From Sphingomonas sp. SORGH_AS_0879 (GTDB taxonomy: Bacteria; Pseudomonadota; Alphaproteobacteria; Sphingomonadales; Sphingomonadaceae): a DNA stretch of 64,000 bases. The notes beneath the pieces are model-generated. The model was not told the origin of the DNA. It made no database searches and saw only the letters and a list, made by a program, of their open reading frames with translations. Shown here one piece after another: positions 36,545 to 46,395 of this stretch (position 1 is the first letter of the stretch; each line of letters opens with the position of its first letter). The position numbers and the translations under genes were made by a program. The stretch covers positions 2,676,001 to 2,740,000 of the forward strand of contig NZ_JAUTBJ010000002.1 of NCBI RefSeq assembly GCF_030819175.1. Direction: 5' to 3'.

Positions 36545-38742
36545 CGCTTGCGAGGGGCGTCGTCATGGCTGTAATTATAATAGGCATAGCCATAGCCATA
36601 GCCGAACGCCTGCACCTCGACCCGGTTTAGGATGATGCCGCGCAGGGCCGCGCGGCTCAGGCGCAGGCGGCGGAGAGCAGCGCGGATGGTGCGGCGGTTG
36701 ACCTTGCTGCTATCCACTACGAATAGCGTGGCATCGACATGGGCGGCGATGCTGGGCGCATCGGCCAGCCCCAGCACGGGGGGACCATCGAACAGCACAA
36801 GGTCGTATTGTTCCTCAAACTGTCCAACCAGCCAGGGCAGCGTGCCCATCGCCAGCAACTCGGCCGGGTTGGCCGCTGATCCGCCGGTCGCGATGAATGT
36901 CAGGTTGAGGATCGTCGTGGGGTGCACGACATCGGCGATCTCCGCCTCGCGCCGGAGCAGGTCGACCAGTCCGTTCCGGTTTTCCAGCCCGAAGAGCTTG
37001 TGCATCGAAGGGCGGCGCATATCGGCATCGATCAGCAGCACCCGGCGACCGGTCTGCGCGAAATCCCGTGCCAGGGCATAGGCGATGCTGGTTTTGCCCT
37101 CGCCCTTGCCGCAACTGGTGACGAAGGTCGTCCGTGGGGGCCCGGCACTGTCCGACAATTCGACGGTGGAGCGGATCGCGTGGATCGCTTCGCTCAAGGG
37201 CGAATGGGGCCTTTCCAGTTCCTCACGGAACACCAGCCCGGCCTCCAGTCGCGGTACCATGCCCAGACCGGTGATGCCGAGCTTGCGTTCTGTCTGTTCG
37301 ACGGAACCCACGGCATCATCCAGATTCTCACGCAGATAGACAAAGCCGAGCGCGACGATCAGCGATCCCAGCAGCGCCAACCCGAGATTGACGCCCAGTT
37401 GCGGCGCGACCGGTCGGCCGGGCGTCGATGCAGCGTCGACGATCGCGATGTTGTTGGACGATACGCCCGCCGCCGTGCTCACCTGTCGGAACCGCTGGAG
37501 CAGGTCGTCATAGAGTTCGCGGTTGGTGCGAACCTCGCGCCGCAGGATCGTGTAGCGGATCGAGCGATCCTGTTCGGTCAGCGTCGCACCCTTCAGCCGA
37601 TCCACCTCCGCCTGCATCTGCCGTTCCTGCAGTTCGGCGGTCAGGAAGCGGTTGCGGATCGAGTCGCGGATATTCGCCGCGAGCCCTGCCAATCGCTGGT
37701 CGAGCGCGGCGATCTGTCCGCGCAGGCGGATCAGGTCGGGATGATCGCTCTGCCGGCGCTGACTCTGCTCGGCATAGCTCGCATCCAGTTCGGCGCGCCG
37801 TTCCATCATGGTCTGCACGACAGGATTGGACAGCACGTCGGGCAGGTTCATCACCGGAGCCGCCTGGGCATTGCGCCAGAACTGTTCGGCATCGATCCGC
37901 CTTGCCCGTGCCTGCGACAAGGCGTCGTTGGCCTCGACCAGGCTCGCCCCGATGAGCGACGGGGTGCTGTTCGTCTGCTGGTTCGCCGATTTGATCGCGT
38001 CGGTATCGATGATGCCGGTCGAACGAGCATAGGCCACCATGCTCCGTTCGGATTCCTCCAGACGCTCCTTCGCCTGCTGAAGCTGCTCACGCAGGAATTG
38101 CCGGGCATAGCCTGACGTGTCGAACCGGCGGGACAGGTTGCTGGCGATCATCGCATCGGCAAAGGCGTTGGCGATCTTTGCGGCCAGGGCGGGATCGGGG
38201 CTGTCGAACGTCACCCTGGCGATGCGAGACCCATCTGGCAGCGTCACGTTCAAATGCTCGCGCAAGGTCGCCAGAACCCGTTCGCGCAGCGCAACTTCGG
38301 CATCCGCCTGCCCCGGCGCGCTGCCTTTCCACTTGACGCGCATGGCGTCTAGAAACGCCCTGTCCTTGAACAGGCCCAGCGTCTCGGCAACGCGGATCGC
38401 CAGCGTGCGGCTGCGCAGGATTTCGGTCTGGGTCTGAAGGAAGCGGTCCGCGTCCTGCACCGCCTGCACCGGCTCGACATCGGGCGCGTCGAGCACGCGC
38501 GACGCCTGCTGGTCGATCTGCAGGCTGGCTTCGGCACGATAGGTCGGCGTGGTGAGCAACGTCACGCTCAACCCCAGCAAAAGTCCTGCGCAGCAGATCG
38601 CCACGACGAACCAGCGGTTGCGCATCAGGGCCAGCCGCACGCCCTCCAGATCGATCTGCGTGCCGGAGAAGAGCCAGGACTCTTCCATGGCCGGATCGCT
38701 GCGGGCCGCAGTGGCCGGGGTAGCCTTTGAAAATGTGGGCAT
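36529..38742 (-). CDS. Wzc/GumC-type polysaccharide co-polymerase with tyrosine autokinase
   Basis: 737 residues. The N-terminal Wzz domain with its first helix (WFVVAICCAGLLLGLSVTLL) is followed by a long periplasmic coiled coil and a second helix near 445. The cytoplasmic BY-kinase has Walker A (SCGKGEGKTSIAYALA), A' (LLIDADMRRP), Walker B (DLVLFDGPPV) and a C-terminal Tyr cluster (FGYGYGYAYYNYSHDD). Cycles of tyrosine phosphorylation control chain length and export with Wza. It follows wza by 54 bases. Confidence 0.92.
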   Translation of the reverse strand: MPTFSKATPATAARSDPAMEESWLFSGTQIDLEGVRLALMRNRWFVVAICCAGLLLGLSVTLLTTPTYRAEASLQIDQQASRVLDAPDVEPVQAVQDADRFLQTQTEILRSRTLAIRVAETLGLFKDRAFLDAMRVKWKGSAPGQADAEVALRERVLATLREHLNVTLPDGSRIARVTFDSPDPALAAKIANAFADAMIASNLSRRFDTSGYARQFLREQLQQAKERLEESERSMVAYARSTGIIDTDAIKSANQQTNSTPSLIGASLVEANDALSQARARRIDAEQFWRNAQAAPVMNLPDVLSNPVVQTMMERRAELDASYAEQSQRRQSDHPDLIRLRGQIAALDQRLAGLAANIRDSIRNRFLTAELQERQMQAEVDRLKGATLTEQDRSIRYTILRREVRTNRELYDDLLQRFRQVSTAAGVSSNNIAIVDAASTPGRPVAPQLGVNLGLALLGSLIVALGFVYLRENLDDAVGSVEQTERKLGITGLGMVPRLEAGLVFREELERPHSPLSEAIHAIRSTVELSDSAGPPRTTFVTSCGKGEGKTSIAYALARDFAQTGRRVLLIDADMRRPSMHKLFGLENRNGLVDLLRREAEIADVVHPTTILNLTFIATGGSAANPAELLAMGTLPWLVGQFEEQYDLVLFDGPPVLGLADAPSIAAHVDATLFVVDSSKVNRRTIRAALRRLRLSRAALRGIILNRVEVQAFGYGYGYAYYNYSHDDAPRKRWWRR

Positions 38743-38796
38743 CAGTAACAGATCCGATCAGGGTCCGATCGGCACAGGCGCGTGGCCGTGCCGCGC

Positions 38797-39546
38797 TTAT
38801 CGAAAGGGTCGAAAGACTGCGACCAGCGGCGCGGTGCTCAACACATCGCGCCATGCGGCCTTGAGTGCGGAAAACCCGACCACCACCGTGTCGCCGGGCT
38901 GCATTTCCGGATCAGGCATTTCGCCCCGGCGGATCTTGCCGACATCGAACACCGCGCCCATCGGCTGGCCGTCGATCGTCCGCAATATGACGACCTCTCC
39001 CAATGCCGATACGCGCGTCGTTCCCTCCGCCATGGCGATCGCGCCCAGCAGGCTGGTCTTGCCCTGCAACGGGTAGATGCCCGGCTTGTTGACGGCGCCC
39101 TCGACAACCAGCTTCAGCGACGCGGCGGTCGTCAGGTTGACCGCCACATCGGGATTGATGAGCATGTGCTGTCCCAGCCGGTCGGCGATCGCGCGAGCAA
39201 GTCCGTCGGTCGTCAGGCCACTTGCCTTTACCTGCCCGATCAGCGGCAACGAGATGTTGCCGCCACTGGTGATCTGCACCTCCTTCAGGCTCAGATCGGG
39301 TTCGTTAAGCACCGTCAGGCTGATGACATCGGCAGCGCCGAGCACATATTCCCGGTCGGCCTCCGGCGCGACCACCGGTATCACCCGATAGGCCGCACCG
39401 TCGCGGGGCATGTCGGGGCGGGCGCAGCCGCTCAACAGCGCCAACATCGCGCCGCATCCCAGCGGAAGCGCCGACGCGACAGCGCGAGCAAGGGCGATGA
39501 TGCGGGGCGATTGCCGCCGCCCGGCATCAAACGGGGTGACTACCAT
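38797..39546 (-). CDS. Polysaccharide export lipoprotein, Wza/GumB-like
   Basis: 249 residues: lipobox LLSGCARP (Cys about residue 41), PES domain with YVLGAADVISLTVLNEPDLS and a SLBB domain (VEGAVNKPGIYPLQGKTSLL). It forms the outer-membrane export channel working with Wzc. The start overlaps the acyltransferase stop region by 20 bases. Confidence 0.92.
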   Translation of the reverse strand: MVVTPFDAGRRQSPRIIALARAVASALPLGCGAMLALLSGCARPDMPRDGAAYRVIPVVAPEADREYVLGAADVISLTVLNEPDLSLKEVQITSGGNISLPLIGQVKASGLTTDGLARAIADRLGQHMLINPDVAVNLTTAASLKLVVEGAVNKPGIYPLQGKTSLLGAIAMAEGTTRVSALGEVVILRTIDGQPMGAVFDVGKIRRGEMPDPEMQPGDTVVVGFSALKAAWRDVLSTAPLVAVFRPFR

Positions 39547-40606
39547 AACGTTTCCTAAGAGGGCCCAGTCGCTGCGTCGTGACCGAATAGGCCAATGTCG
39601 AAACGGCTGCAGTGAGGACGAGGGACAGGAGCGCCCGTGGAAAGGGCGCGGGAAGGAAATGCCCCACGACGAAATAGATCGGGAAATGCCAGAGATAGAG
39701 TTCGTAGCTGATCCGGCCGAGGTAGCGGACGGTCGGCCACTCGGCGATCCGACGCGCCCATAGCGTTCGCTCAGGAAAGATCAGCCCGCAGAAAGCCACG
39801 CCGATCGCGATACTCTGCGGCGTATATTTGAACGCGACCTCATACCAATCGGCCCAGTGGACCAGCGACGCGATCATGGCGGCCGACCCGCCCCACAGCA
39901 GCCAATAGGCACGTCGTTCGAAGCACGAGACGCGCAGCACACCGGCATCGAGGAGCAGCGTCAAAAACACGCCCCAGCCGATCGCGTCGATCCGGGTCAG
40001 GGTGAAGTTGTAGTTGATGTTGTCGGCCTGCTGCGGTGCCATCCATGAGACGGCCATGCGCAACGCCAGCGCTCCACTCAGTATCGCAGCCAGCAGGATG
40101 ATCCGGCTTGTCCCCCTTCGCACGAACAGCAACACCGGCGGCAGGAGCAGGTAGAAATGCTCCTCGACCGCCAGGCTCCAGAGCGGCTCCAGCGCGTCAT
40201 AACCAGCATCCCATCCCAATAGTCGCGCACCGATCTTCTGGACATTGCCGAGATAGGCGAAGGACAGGAGCAGTTGTGACCAGGAAAAACCGGCAGGATC
40301 GATCCACACGAGCAGCGGAACGGCGACCACGCCCATCAAAAGCAGCGGCGGCAACAGCCGGATGAGCCGTCGGATATAGAACCGGCCGAGCGCGATCCGA
40401 CCATGGGTCTTTTCCTCGGCCAACAGCAGGCGCGAGATCAGGAAACCGCTGATGAAGAAGAAGATCGAGACGCCAAATCCGCCCGGAACATTCGGCAGCA
40501 GACGGTAATGTGCGACGATGACGATCGCGACGGCGAGCAACCGGAGCCCATCCAGACCGGCGACATAACCGAAGCGCGCCGTCGCGCTGGTGGATACACC
40601 GCTCAT
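39527..40606 (-). CDS. Acyltransferase family 3 membrane protein
   Basis: 359 residues from the ATG at 40606. It opens GYVAGLDGLRLLAVAIVIVAHY (family motif with the essential His), then GVSIFFFISGFLISRLL, an Arg-rich loop FYIRRLIRLLPPLLL, and EPLWSLAVEEHFYLLLP. About ten helices. Likely O-acetylates or otherwise acylates the EPS repeat unit. Its ATG overlaps the Wzy-like stop (ATGA). Confidence 0.9.
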   Translation of the reverse strand: MSGVSTSATARFGYVAGLDGLRLLAVAIVIVAHYRLLPNVPGGFGVSIFFFISGFLISRLLLAEEKTHGRIALGRFYIRRLIRLLPPLLLMGVVAVPLLVWIDPAGFSWSQLLLSFAYLGNVQKIGARLLGWDAGYDALEPLWSLAVEEHFYLLLPPVLLFVRRGTSRIILLAAILSGALALRMAVSWMAPQQADNINYNFTLTRIDAIGWGVFLTLLLDAGVLRVSCFERRAYWLLWGGSAAMIASLVHWADWYEVAFKYTPQSIAIGVAFCGLIFPERTLWARRIAEWPTVRYLGRISYELYLWHFPIYFVVGHFLPAPFPRALLSLVLTAAVSTLAYSVTTQRLGPLRKRYGSHPV

Positions 40607-41922
40607 GCCACACCGCCTTGCCGGGCCGGAGCGATCCAGAAACCGGGGTTCAGCGCCAGCCCGATCAGCAGCCAGAAGGGCGGATAGGCCGCCGGAAAGC
40701 TCTGCACCCACGTCATGAACATCATCGCGAGGCAGAGTGGCCGAAACGATATGCCCGACAGGGCGACCGTGCGGAACAGGAGCACCGCGAATGCCAGGCC
40801 GACCAGGCCGTACTCCAGGAACAGCACCGGAAAATAGGCCAGCGGCGATCCGTTGAAGCTCAGCGGAACGCTGGTCGCGTAATAACCGGTCAGCCCGAAG
40901 AAGGTGTCGAGGTCGTGCCGCGCATAGATCGCCCCCCCCAGCTTGAGGAATGCGCCCGCCCCATAGCCGAGCCCATGCGAGTCCATCATGCCGAGGATGC
41001 CGACGGCATTCTGAACGATGCGATAGGACAATGTCGTGTCCAACAAGCCCATTGGGGAGCGCAGCGTCAACAAGATCAGGTCAACGCCACGAATGCCCGT
41101 TTCGGGAATGGTACCGATCAGGAACAATGCGGCCAGGACCGTAAGCCCAACGACTAGATAGCGCGGCCACAGGCTCCCCCGCCCCGCCGTGCGCTGGGTG
41201 AGATACCATAGTCCGCCCAGCACCATCACCGCAAAGAAGCCCGAGCCGGATTGGGACAGCAGCACGTTCAACAGCGCAAGGCCCACAGGCCAGACCGGCA
41301 CTACCGCTCCCTCGCGCGACAGCGCCTTGCGCGTTACCAACGTCAGCAACAGCATGAACGCCATGGTAAAGCCGAAATCGGTGGCTTCCGGTGCCAGGCT
41401 GGTGGCGCCGCGTCCTCCGAGGATGCCGCTAGCGGTCGGAACCAGCGGGCGCGTGACGGCCAGATAAGCCCCCTTGCTGACAAATCCCAGCAGCGCGAAC
41501 ATGGTCCACAACGGCAAGGTTAACGCCAGCACCCGCCACAACAAGGACGGCGACACATAGGTGGCGGCGACCAGGATCGCCCAGCAGATGACGAAACTGG
41601 CCGAGCGGCGGAGATAATAGTCGAGGCCAACCGAGCCGGGTTCGGAAACATAGAGCATGAACCACAAGGCGAAGCACAGCACGAGCAGGTGGAATCCGGT
41701 GACGCGCAACGTCGCGGTCAAAAGCCGGTGCACGAGGAACGCCCAGCACAGCAGCGCTGCCCAGGGCTGCACCTGCGATGGCGCGGCGATGGGCCCAAAG
41801 ACGAGATAGGGCAGGCAGCACAGCACCAGCGCCGCCGCGAGCGTCATCCGCGCCAGCATATCGGGCGCCGCCACCGACATGACCGCACGTCCGTCCCAGG
41901 CCGCCCCCATGGCTTGCGACAT
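40603..41922 (-). CDS. O-antigen/EPS polymerase (Wzy-like)
   Basis: 439 residues with about 11 helices, starting at the ATG that shares one base with the upstream stop (TGATG). It has the low-similarity character of Wzy proteins. The large loop DSHGLGYGAGAFLKLGGAIY before the last helices matches the periplasmic loop of EPS polymerases. Function by topology and context. Confidence 0.72.
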   Translation of the reverse strand: MSQAMGAAWDGRAVMSVAAPDMLARMTLAAALVLCCLPYLVFGPIAAPSQVQPWAALLCWAFLVHRLLTATLRVTGFHLLVLCFALWFMLYVSEPGSVGLDYYLRRSASFVICWAILVAATYVSPSLLWRVLALTLPLWTMFALLGFVSKGAYLAVTRPLVPTASGILGGRGATSLAPEATDFGFTMAFMLLLTLVTRKALSREGAVVPVWPVGLALLNVLLSQSGSGFFAVMVLGGLWYLTQRTAGRGSLWPRYLVVGLTVLAALFLIGTIPETGIRGVDLILLTLRSPMGLLDTTLSYRIVQNAVGILGMMDSHGLGYGAGAFLKLGGAIYARHDLDTFFGLTGYYATSVPLSFNGSPLAYFPVLFLEYGLVGLAFAVLLFRTVALSGISFRPLCLAMMFMTWVQSFPAAYPPFWLLIGLALNPGFWIAPARQGGVA

Positions 41923-43262
41923 CAACCCGCGATCCCCGCACCGGACAGGGTCGGCGCTACCGCCGTCACTTCCTGGCGCAGGCTGTCGTAAAATGCCTCT
42001 TCGAGCTTGAGGAAATGGGCTTCCCACGTCCAGTGCCTCGCGACGAAGGCGCGCGCGGCGGCCCCCAGCGCCATCGCCTGGTCCGGATCGGACAGCAGCG
42101 CGATTACGGCTGCGGCAAAGCCATCGGCATCGTCGGCGATGCGCAGCGTATCGTCCGGCGCCATGATGCCCTCGTTCGCGATCGAGGTGGCCACCGTCGC
42201 CTTGGCACAGGCCATATATTCGATCAGCTTGTTCTGCATGCCGCCGGCTGCACGCATCGGATTGATGCAGACCGTTGCCGAACGGATGAAATGCCCCACG
42301 TCCTGCACCGTACCGGTGACGGTGATCCCATTGCGACCGTCGAGATCGCGAATGGCCGCGGTCGGATCGCGCCCCTGGATGATCAGCGTGGCGCCAGGAA
42401 CAGCAGTGCGCACGATCGGCCAGCACTGATCGACGAACCACAGCACCGCCTGAACATTGGGCTGATAGAGCATGGACCCGGAGAAGACGATCCGACCGGC
42501 AACCACCTCCGCGGCCATCGCCGGGCGATACCGGGTCAGGTCGGTGCCGTGTGCGCCATAAACCCAATTGTCGATCGGGCGCTGCTTCTGCGCTATACAA
42601 ACAGCCTCGACCGTGGCGACGTCGGCGGGGCCGATCAGCACCGCTCGATTGAAGCGCTGCCAAATGCGCGCCTCATAGCGTTCGCACAGCGCCGTTTCGA
42701 TGCGATACAGGAGTCGCTTGATGGCATGACGCTCATTCTCGAATATGCGTCGGGAATTGAGCGACTGCGACAATTGCATCGCCAAGAACGAGACGGGCGC
42801 ACGCGCATCCTCCGGGCGACCGACACGGGTCAGCGCATGGGGCACCGCATGCGCACTCCGGATATAATAGCAGTAGACGACGTCATACTCGCCCGCCTGC
42901 ACCCTCGCCTTCACTTCCCGCGTCAGTGAGCGGTTGCGAAACATGGCGACCTGCACCGGCTCGCGGCGGAACAGCCCCTCGATCAGCCCGCGCGCCATCT
43001 GACCGATCCCGTGCGAATGAATGCGGACATGGCGGCACGCGCGGTTCAGCCAGTCCCGCTGGACCCGCGAGACCTCGCCATGCTTCGCCAGCGTGTAGAA
43101 ATCGACCTGATGCCCCCTTGCAGCAAGGAAACTGAGGAGATGCGCGACGGTCAGTTGATCGCCGCGCATCATGGGAAAGGGCAACCGGCTATAGACGACC
43201 GCCACGCGCAACGGCCGGTCGCTCGGCAGACAGTCCATGACCTTTGGAAGTGCGTCGACCAT
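41922..43262 (-). CDS. Family 4-type glycosyltransferase (GT-B)
   Basis: 446 residues from the ATG at 43262 (a GTG three bases earlier is in frame). It opens LRVAVVYSRLPFPMMRGDQL, then an acceptor domain, and a C-terminal donor domain with IVFSGSMLYQPNVQAVLWFV and NPMRAAGGMQNKLIEYMACA, ending in a helix typical of this clade. It is similar in style to sugar transferases linked to EpsH/exosortase-type EPS loci. It overlaps the dehydrogenase stop (TGATG). Confidence 0.85.
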   Translation of the reverse strand: MVDALPKVMDCLPSDRPLRVAVVYSRLPFPMMRGDQLTVAHLLSFLAARGHQVDFYTLAKHGEVSRVQRDWLNRACRHVRIHSHGIGQMARGLIEGLFRREPVQVAMFRNRSLTREVKARVQAGEYDVVYCYYIRSAHAVPHALTRVGRPEDARAPVSFLAMQLSQSLNSRRIFENERHAIKRLLYRIETALCERYEARIWQRFNRAVLIGPADVATVEAVCIAQKQRPIDNWVYGAHGTDLTRYRPAMAAEVVAGRIVFSGSMLYQPNVQAVLWFVDQCWPIVRTAVPGATLIIQGRDPTAAIRDLDGRNGITVTGTVQDVGHFIRSATVCINPMRAAGGMQNKLIEYMACAKATVATSIANEGIMAPDDTLRIADDADGFAAAVIALLSDPDQAMALGAAARAFVARHWTWEAHFLKLEEAFYDSLRQEVTAVAPTLSGAGIAG

Positions 43263-44527
43263 CACGGCAGCCGGTTGGTGCTAACATGCTTGCGCGCATT
43301 GACCTTCAGGTCGGCGATCAGCCCGACCGTATCGATGGCGAGATCCCAATCCTCTGTTTCCGCGACGTCGCGGGGAACGAACAGGCTGTTGAGCGCAGGG
43401 ATCTGGCTATAGGCATAGCCCAGATTCTGCCCGATCAGCTTCGCGGGGACCACCACGGGGTCATAGACCGAAAGCTGGTAGCCAGCCTCCAGCAGCTTGC
43501 GTGCAAGGTCGACATTGGCGCTCTCGCGCAGATCGTCGCTTTCCGCCTTGAACGACAGCCCGGCGAGCAGAACCTTGCCGCCTGGACGGACATGTTCCTG
43601 CACATATTCGAACAGGAAATATTTGTGGCTTTCGTTCGACCGGATGATGGAATCGATCATCGCGGTATGCGATCCGACATCCGCCGCGATATATTGCAGT
43701 GCGCGCACATCCTTGGGGAGGCAGGAACCGCCGAACGCGCCGCCGGGTCGGGTATAATAGGGCGAGATGTTCAGCTTGGTGTCCGACACGAAGATTTCGT
43801 GGACCTTGCGCGCGCTGATGCCGAGTTTGACGGCGGTGCGACCGACTTCGTTGGCGAAGGTCACCTTGACCGCGTGCCAGGTATTATCGACGAACTTGGT
43901 GAATTCGGCTTCCCGGAACCGCGTCACGAACAGGGGCGCGTCGATCCCCTGGTACAACGCCGTCATATTGGCCGAGGGCTTCCCGTCGACGGTACCGATG
44001 ACGATCTTGGGCGGGTGGAAATAATCCTCGATCGCGGTCGCTTCGCGCAGGAATTCGGGATTGTAGACCAGCTCGACGGCGTCGTTCAGCCGGTCGCCCA
44101 GTTCGGCCTCGAAGATGGGGCTGATCAACGTATCGAGCGTTCCGGGGCGGATCGTCGAGCGATACACGACGGTCAGCGGACTCGGGCGGTTCGACGTGAC
44201 GGCGCTGGCGATCTGGCGGCTGACCTCGCTGATATAGGTCATATTGTGCGATCCGTCGGGGCCGCTCGGCGTACCGACGCAGACGATGGCCATGTCGCAT
44301 TCGTTGATGACGCCGGCCGCGCTTTGGGAATAGCTGAGAAGGCCGTCTTCCCGCCCCTTGCGGAGCAGTTCATGCAGTCCCGGTTCGGTGATCGGGCATC
44401 CGCCCGCATTGAGTTCGGCAACCTTGGCCTCGTTGACCTCGATACCGCTCACCTTGTGGCCATCCCTGGCGAGACAAGCCGTCGCCGTGAGGCCGACATA
44501 GCCCAGACCGAAAACAGCAATGTGCAT
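43262..44527 (-). CDS. GDP-mannose/UDP-glucose 6-dehydrogenase family, AlgD-like
   Basis: 421 residues: Rossmann start MHIAVFGLGYVGLTATACLA, the Glu loop ITEPGLHELL, the catalytic Lys region FVDNTWHAVKVTFANEVG and the catalytic Cys in GGAFGGSCLPKDVRAL. The 'VDNTWHAVKV' and 'FGGSCLPKDVRAL' forms favour GDP-mannose dehydrogenase (AlgD-like) over UDP-glucose dehydrogenase. It would supply a uronic-acid donor for the EPS, consistent with the lyase in the operon. A substrate test is needed to choose between the two. Confidence 0.85.
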   Translation of the reverse strand: MHIAVFGLGYVGLTATACLARDGHKVSGIEVNEAKVAELNAGGCPITEPGLHELLRKGREDGLLSYSQSAAGVINECDMAIVCVGTPSGPDGSHNMTYISEVSRQIASAVTSNRPSPLTVVYRSTIRPGTLDTLISPIFEAELGDRLNDAVELVYNPEFLREATAIEDYFHPPKIVIGTVDGKPSANMTALYQGIDAPLFVTRFREAEFTKFVDNTWHAVKVTFANEVGRTAVKLGISARKVHEIFVSDTKLNISPYYTRPGGAFGGSCLPKDVRALQYIAADVGSHTAMIDSIIRSNESHKYFLFEYVQEHVRPGGKVLLAGLSFKAESDDLRESANVDLARKLLEAGYQLSVYDPVVVPAKLIGQNLGYAYSQIPALNSLFVPRDVAETEDWDLAIDTVGLIADLKVNARKHVSTNRLP

Positions 44528-44600
44528 TACAAGAAACCCCTGCTCGTGATTGGCGCGCGAAAGCTTGCCCGGTGCGCCGGGCGGGCGTTGAAGGAGGCGG

Positions 44601-46016
44601 TCAGAAGACCGATCGGCCGGCTAGAGCCATGACGGTGCGGAAGACGATCTTGATGTCTTTCCCCAGCGACCAGTCGCGAAGATATTCGAGGTCTGCGTCG
44701 AGCCGGTTCTGGAGATCCGCGTCGACGAAGGTGGTGCCTCGGAAGCCGCGGACTTGCGCCAGTCCGGTCATGCCGGGTTTGACGGCATGGCGGTGCCAAT
44801 AAGCGGTGTCGACTTCCCAATAGAGCTTGTCGCCAGCCTTCGCGCCCAGCGCATGAGGCCGGGGTCCGACGATACTCATGTCCCCGCGCAGCACGTCGAT
44901 CAGCTGCGGCAGTTCGTCGATGCTGGTGGATCGGATGATCCGGCCAATCCGCGTCACGCGATCGTCGCTGCGCCCCTGGGTCAGCCGGCTGCCGGAAAGA
45001 TCCTGCGTATCGACACGCATGCTGCGAAACTTGTGCATCCGAAACTGTCGGTTACCCCGACCGATGCGCGGCTGACGGAACAACGCCGGGCCGGGACTGT
45101 CGAGCCGGATCGCCAGCGCTGTGAACAGCAGGAACGGGGTCAGCAGAAGCAGGCCGGTCCCAGCCACCACGATGTCGAACAGCCGCTTGGTGATGCGGTC
45201 GCTGAACGACAGCGGTTCGCCCGCCACCTTCAGCGTCGCCTGTCCATGGAAGCTGCCCGCGCCGATGGGAGCCAGCGACGCGACTTCCTCGACCAGCAGT
45301 TCCACCGGGACATTGGCGCCGCGCAATGCAGCCGCCCAGGCGGCGCGACGATCCTGCGGGCAGGAAACGACCAGCCGGTCGGCCCTGCCTGCCAGCGCGC
45401 CGAGCCGCTCCAGAACGTCGGGATCATGAACATCGGCGCGCAGACCGTGCCGGACGGCGTCGATCACCAAACCGTCCATCGGGGTGAACGGGCTTGCATC
45501 GCCATCGACGAGCAGGATCGTGCGGTGCCGCCCCGATCGTTCACTCCACCAGGCAGACCCTAACATCAGCGCCAGCGCGGTACGCGCCACGCCCAAAGTG
45601 CAGGCTAGGCCGGTCAGGGAGGGGAGCAAAGCCGAGGACACGTGGTCGATCGACCGCCCCTCCAGCATTGCGAAGGTCCCCACGGCGCAGAAGGTGATGA
45701 GCAGCGCAAGCCACGCCCGCTGCGTGCTACGTACTGCGTCGGCGGCGATCGCGGGCGAATAAGCGGCTCCATAGACCGCGACGGCGAAGTAGATGGCGCC
45801 CAGTATCCACAGTAGATGCGGATGGACCGCCCCGCCAATCGTTGCGGACAGGCTGAAAACCGCAAGGAAGGCGATGGCATCCGCCAGGCACAACTTTCCA
45901 CCCAGAAACACGAAGCGAATGGGCTTGGCGGATAACATGGCGCCGCCCCATCCCGGCGCGTCGACAATCGCCGGTTCCTCTATATAGCCCATTGAACGTT
46001 GAGCCGAATTTAGCAC
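44601..46016 (-). CDS. Undecaprenyl-phosphate sugar phosphotransferase (priming enzyme)
   Basis: 471 residues. Several N-terminal helices are followed by a CoA-binding-like domain, then the bacterial sugar transferase domain from about residue 275: KRLFDIVVAGTGLLLL, KFRSMRVDTQDL, SIDELPQLIDVLRGDMSIVG, VKPGMTGLAQVRGF. It transfers the first sugar phosphate to undecaprenyl phosphate. A GTG at 46016 is preferred because GGGGAGGGG stands at ribosome-site distance. An ATG at 45992 lacks such a site. 73 bases precede the dehydrogenase gene. Confidence 0.9.
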   Translation of the reverse strand: MLNSAQRSMGYIEEPAIVDAPGWGGAMLSAKPIRFVFLGGKLCLADAIAFLAVFSLSATIGGAVHPHLLWILGAIYFAVAVYGAAYSPAIAADAVRSTQRAWLALLITFCAVGTFAMLEGRSIDHVSSALLPSLTGLACTLGVARTALALMLGSAWWSERSGRHRTILLVDGDASPFTPMDGLVIDAVRHGLRADVHDPDVLERLGALAGRADRLVVSCPQDRRAAWAAALRGANVPVELLVEEVASLAPIGAGSFHGQATLKVAGEPLSFSDRITKRLFDIVVAGTGLLLLTPFLLFTALAIRLDSPGPALFRQPRIGRGNRQFRMHKFRSMRVDTQDLSGSRLTQGRSDDRVTRIGRIIRSTSIDELPQLIDVLRGDMSIVGPRPHALGAKAGDKLYWEVDTAYWHRHAVKPGMTGLAQVRGFRGTTFVDADLQNRLDADLEYLRDWSLGKDIKIVFRTVMALAGRSVF

Positions 46017-46098
46017 GTGCGTTCCCCTCCCCAGAACCGGCGCTACGGATCTGGGCCTACTTCAATGGAAGTGGTCTATGTTCGCCGTTAGGCGCGGA

Positions 46099-46395
46099 TC
46101 ACGATGCCGGGCTGACCGGCCGATCATCGTCTCCGGCAGCAACCGCGATGATCGCGCCTGTCGCTGCCACACCCCCCAGGGCGGCAAGGAACAGCGTGTT
46201 GGTCAGCAGGCCACCGCCCGCCACACCGCTTGCCCCTGCAGCACTGCCTGCCCCCGCCGTGCCAGTCGCCCCGCCCGACTGCGCACCGACCTTGGCACCA
46301 ACGCGCGCCGCTTTCCTTGCCGTGGGCGGCGCGGCGGCTGCCAGCGAGATGATGGCGGACGCCGCGATCAACGATTTAGTGGCCAATACCAACAT
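46099..46395 (-). CDS. Small exported Ala/Gly-rich protein
   Basis: 98 residues, ATG at 46395 after AGGAATAGGT. A signal-like N-terminus (MLVLATKSLIAASAIISLAA) is followed by an Ala/Gly/Thr-rich stretch (SGGATGTAGAGSAAGASGVA), one hydrophobic segment (TLFLAALGGVAATGAIIAVA) and an acidic tail (GDDDRPVSPAS). It lies 82 bases upstream of the priming enzyme on the same strand and may be the first gene of the EPS transcript. No family recognised. Confidence 0.6.
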   Translation of the reverse strand: MLVLATKSLIAASAIISLAAAAPPTARKAARVGAKVGAQSGGATGTAGAGSAAGASGVAGGGLLTNTLFLAALGGVAATGAIIAVAAGDDDRPVSPAS

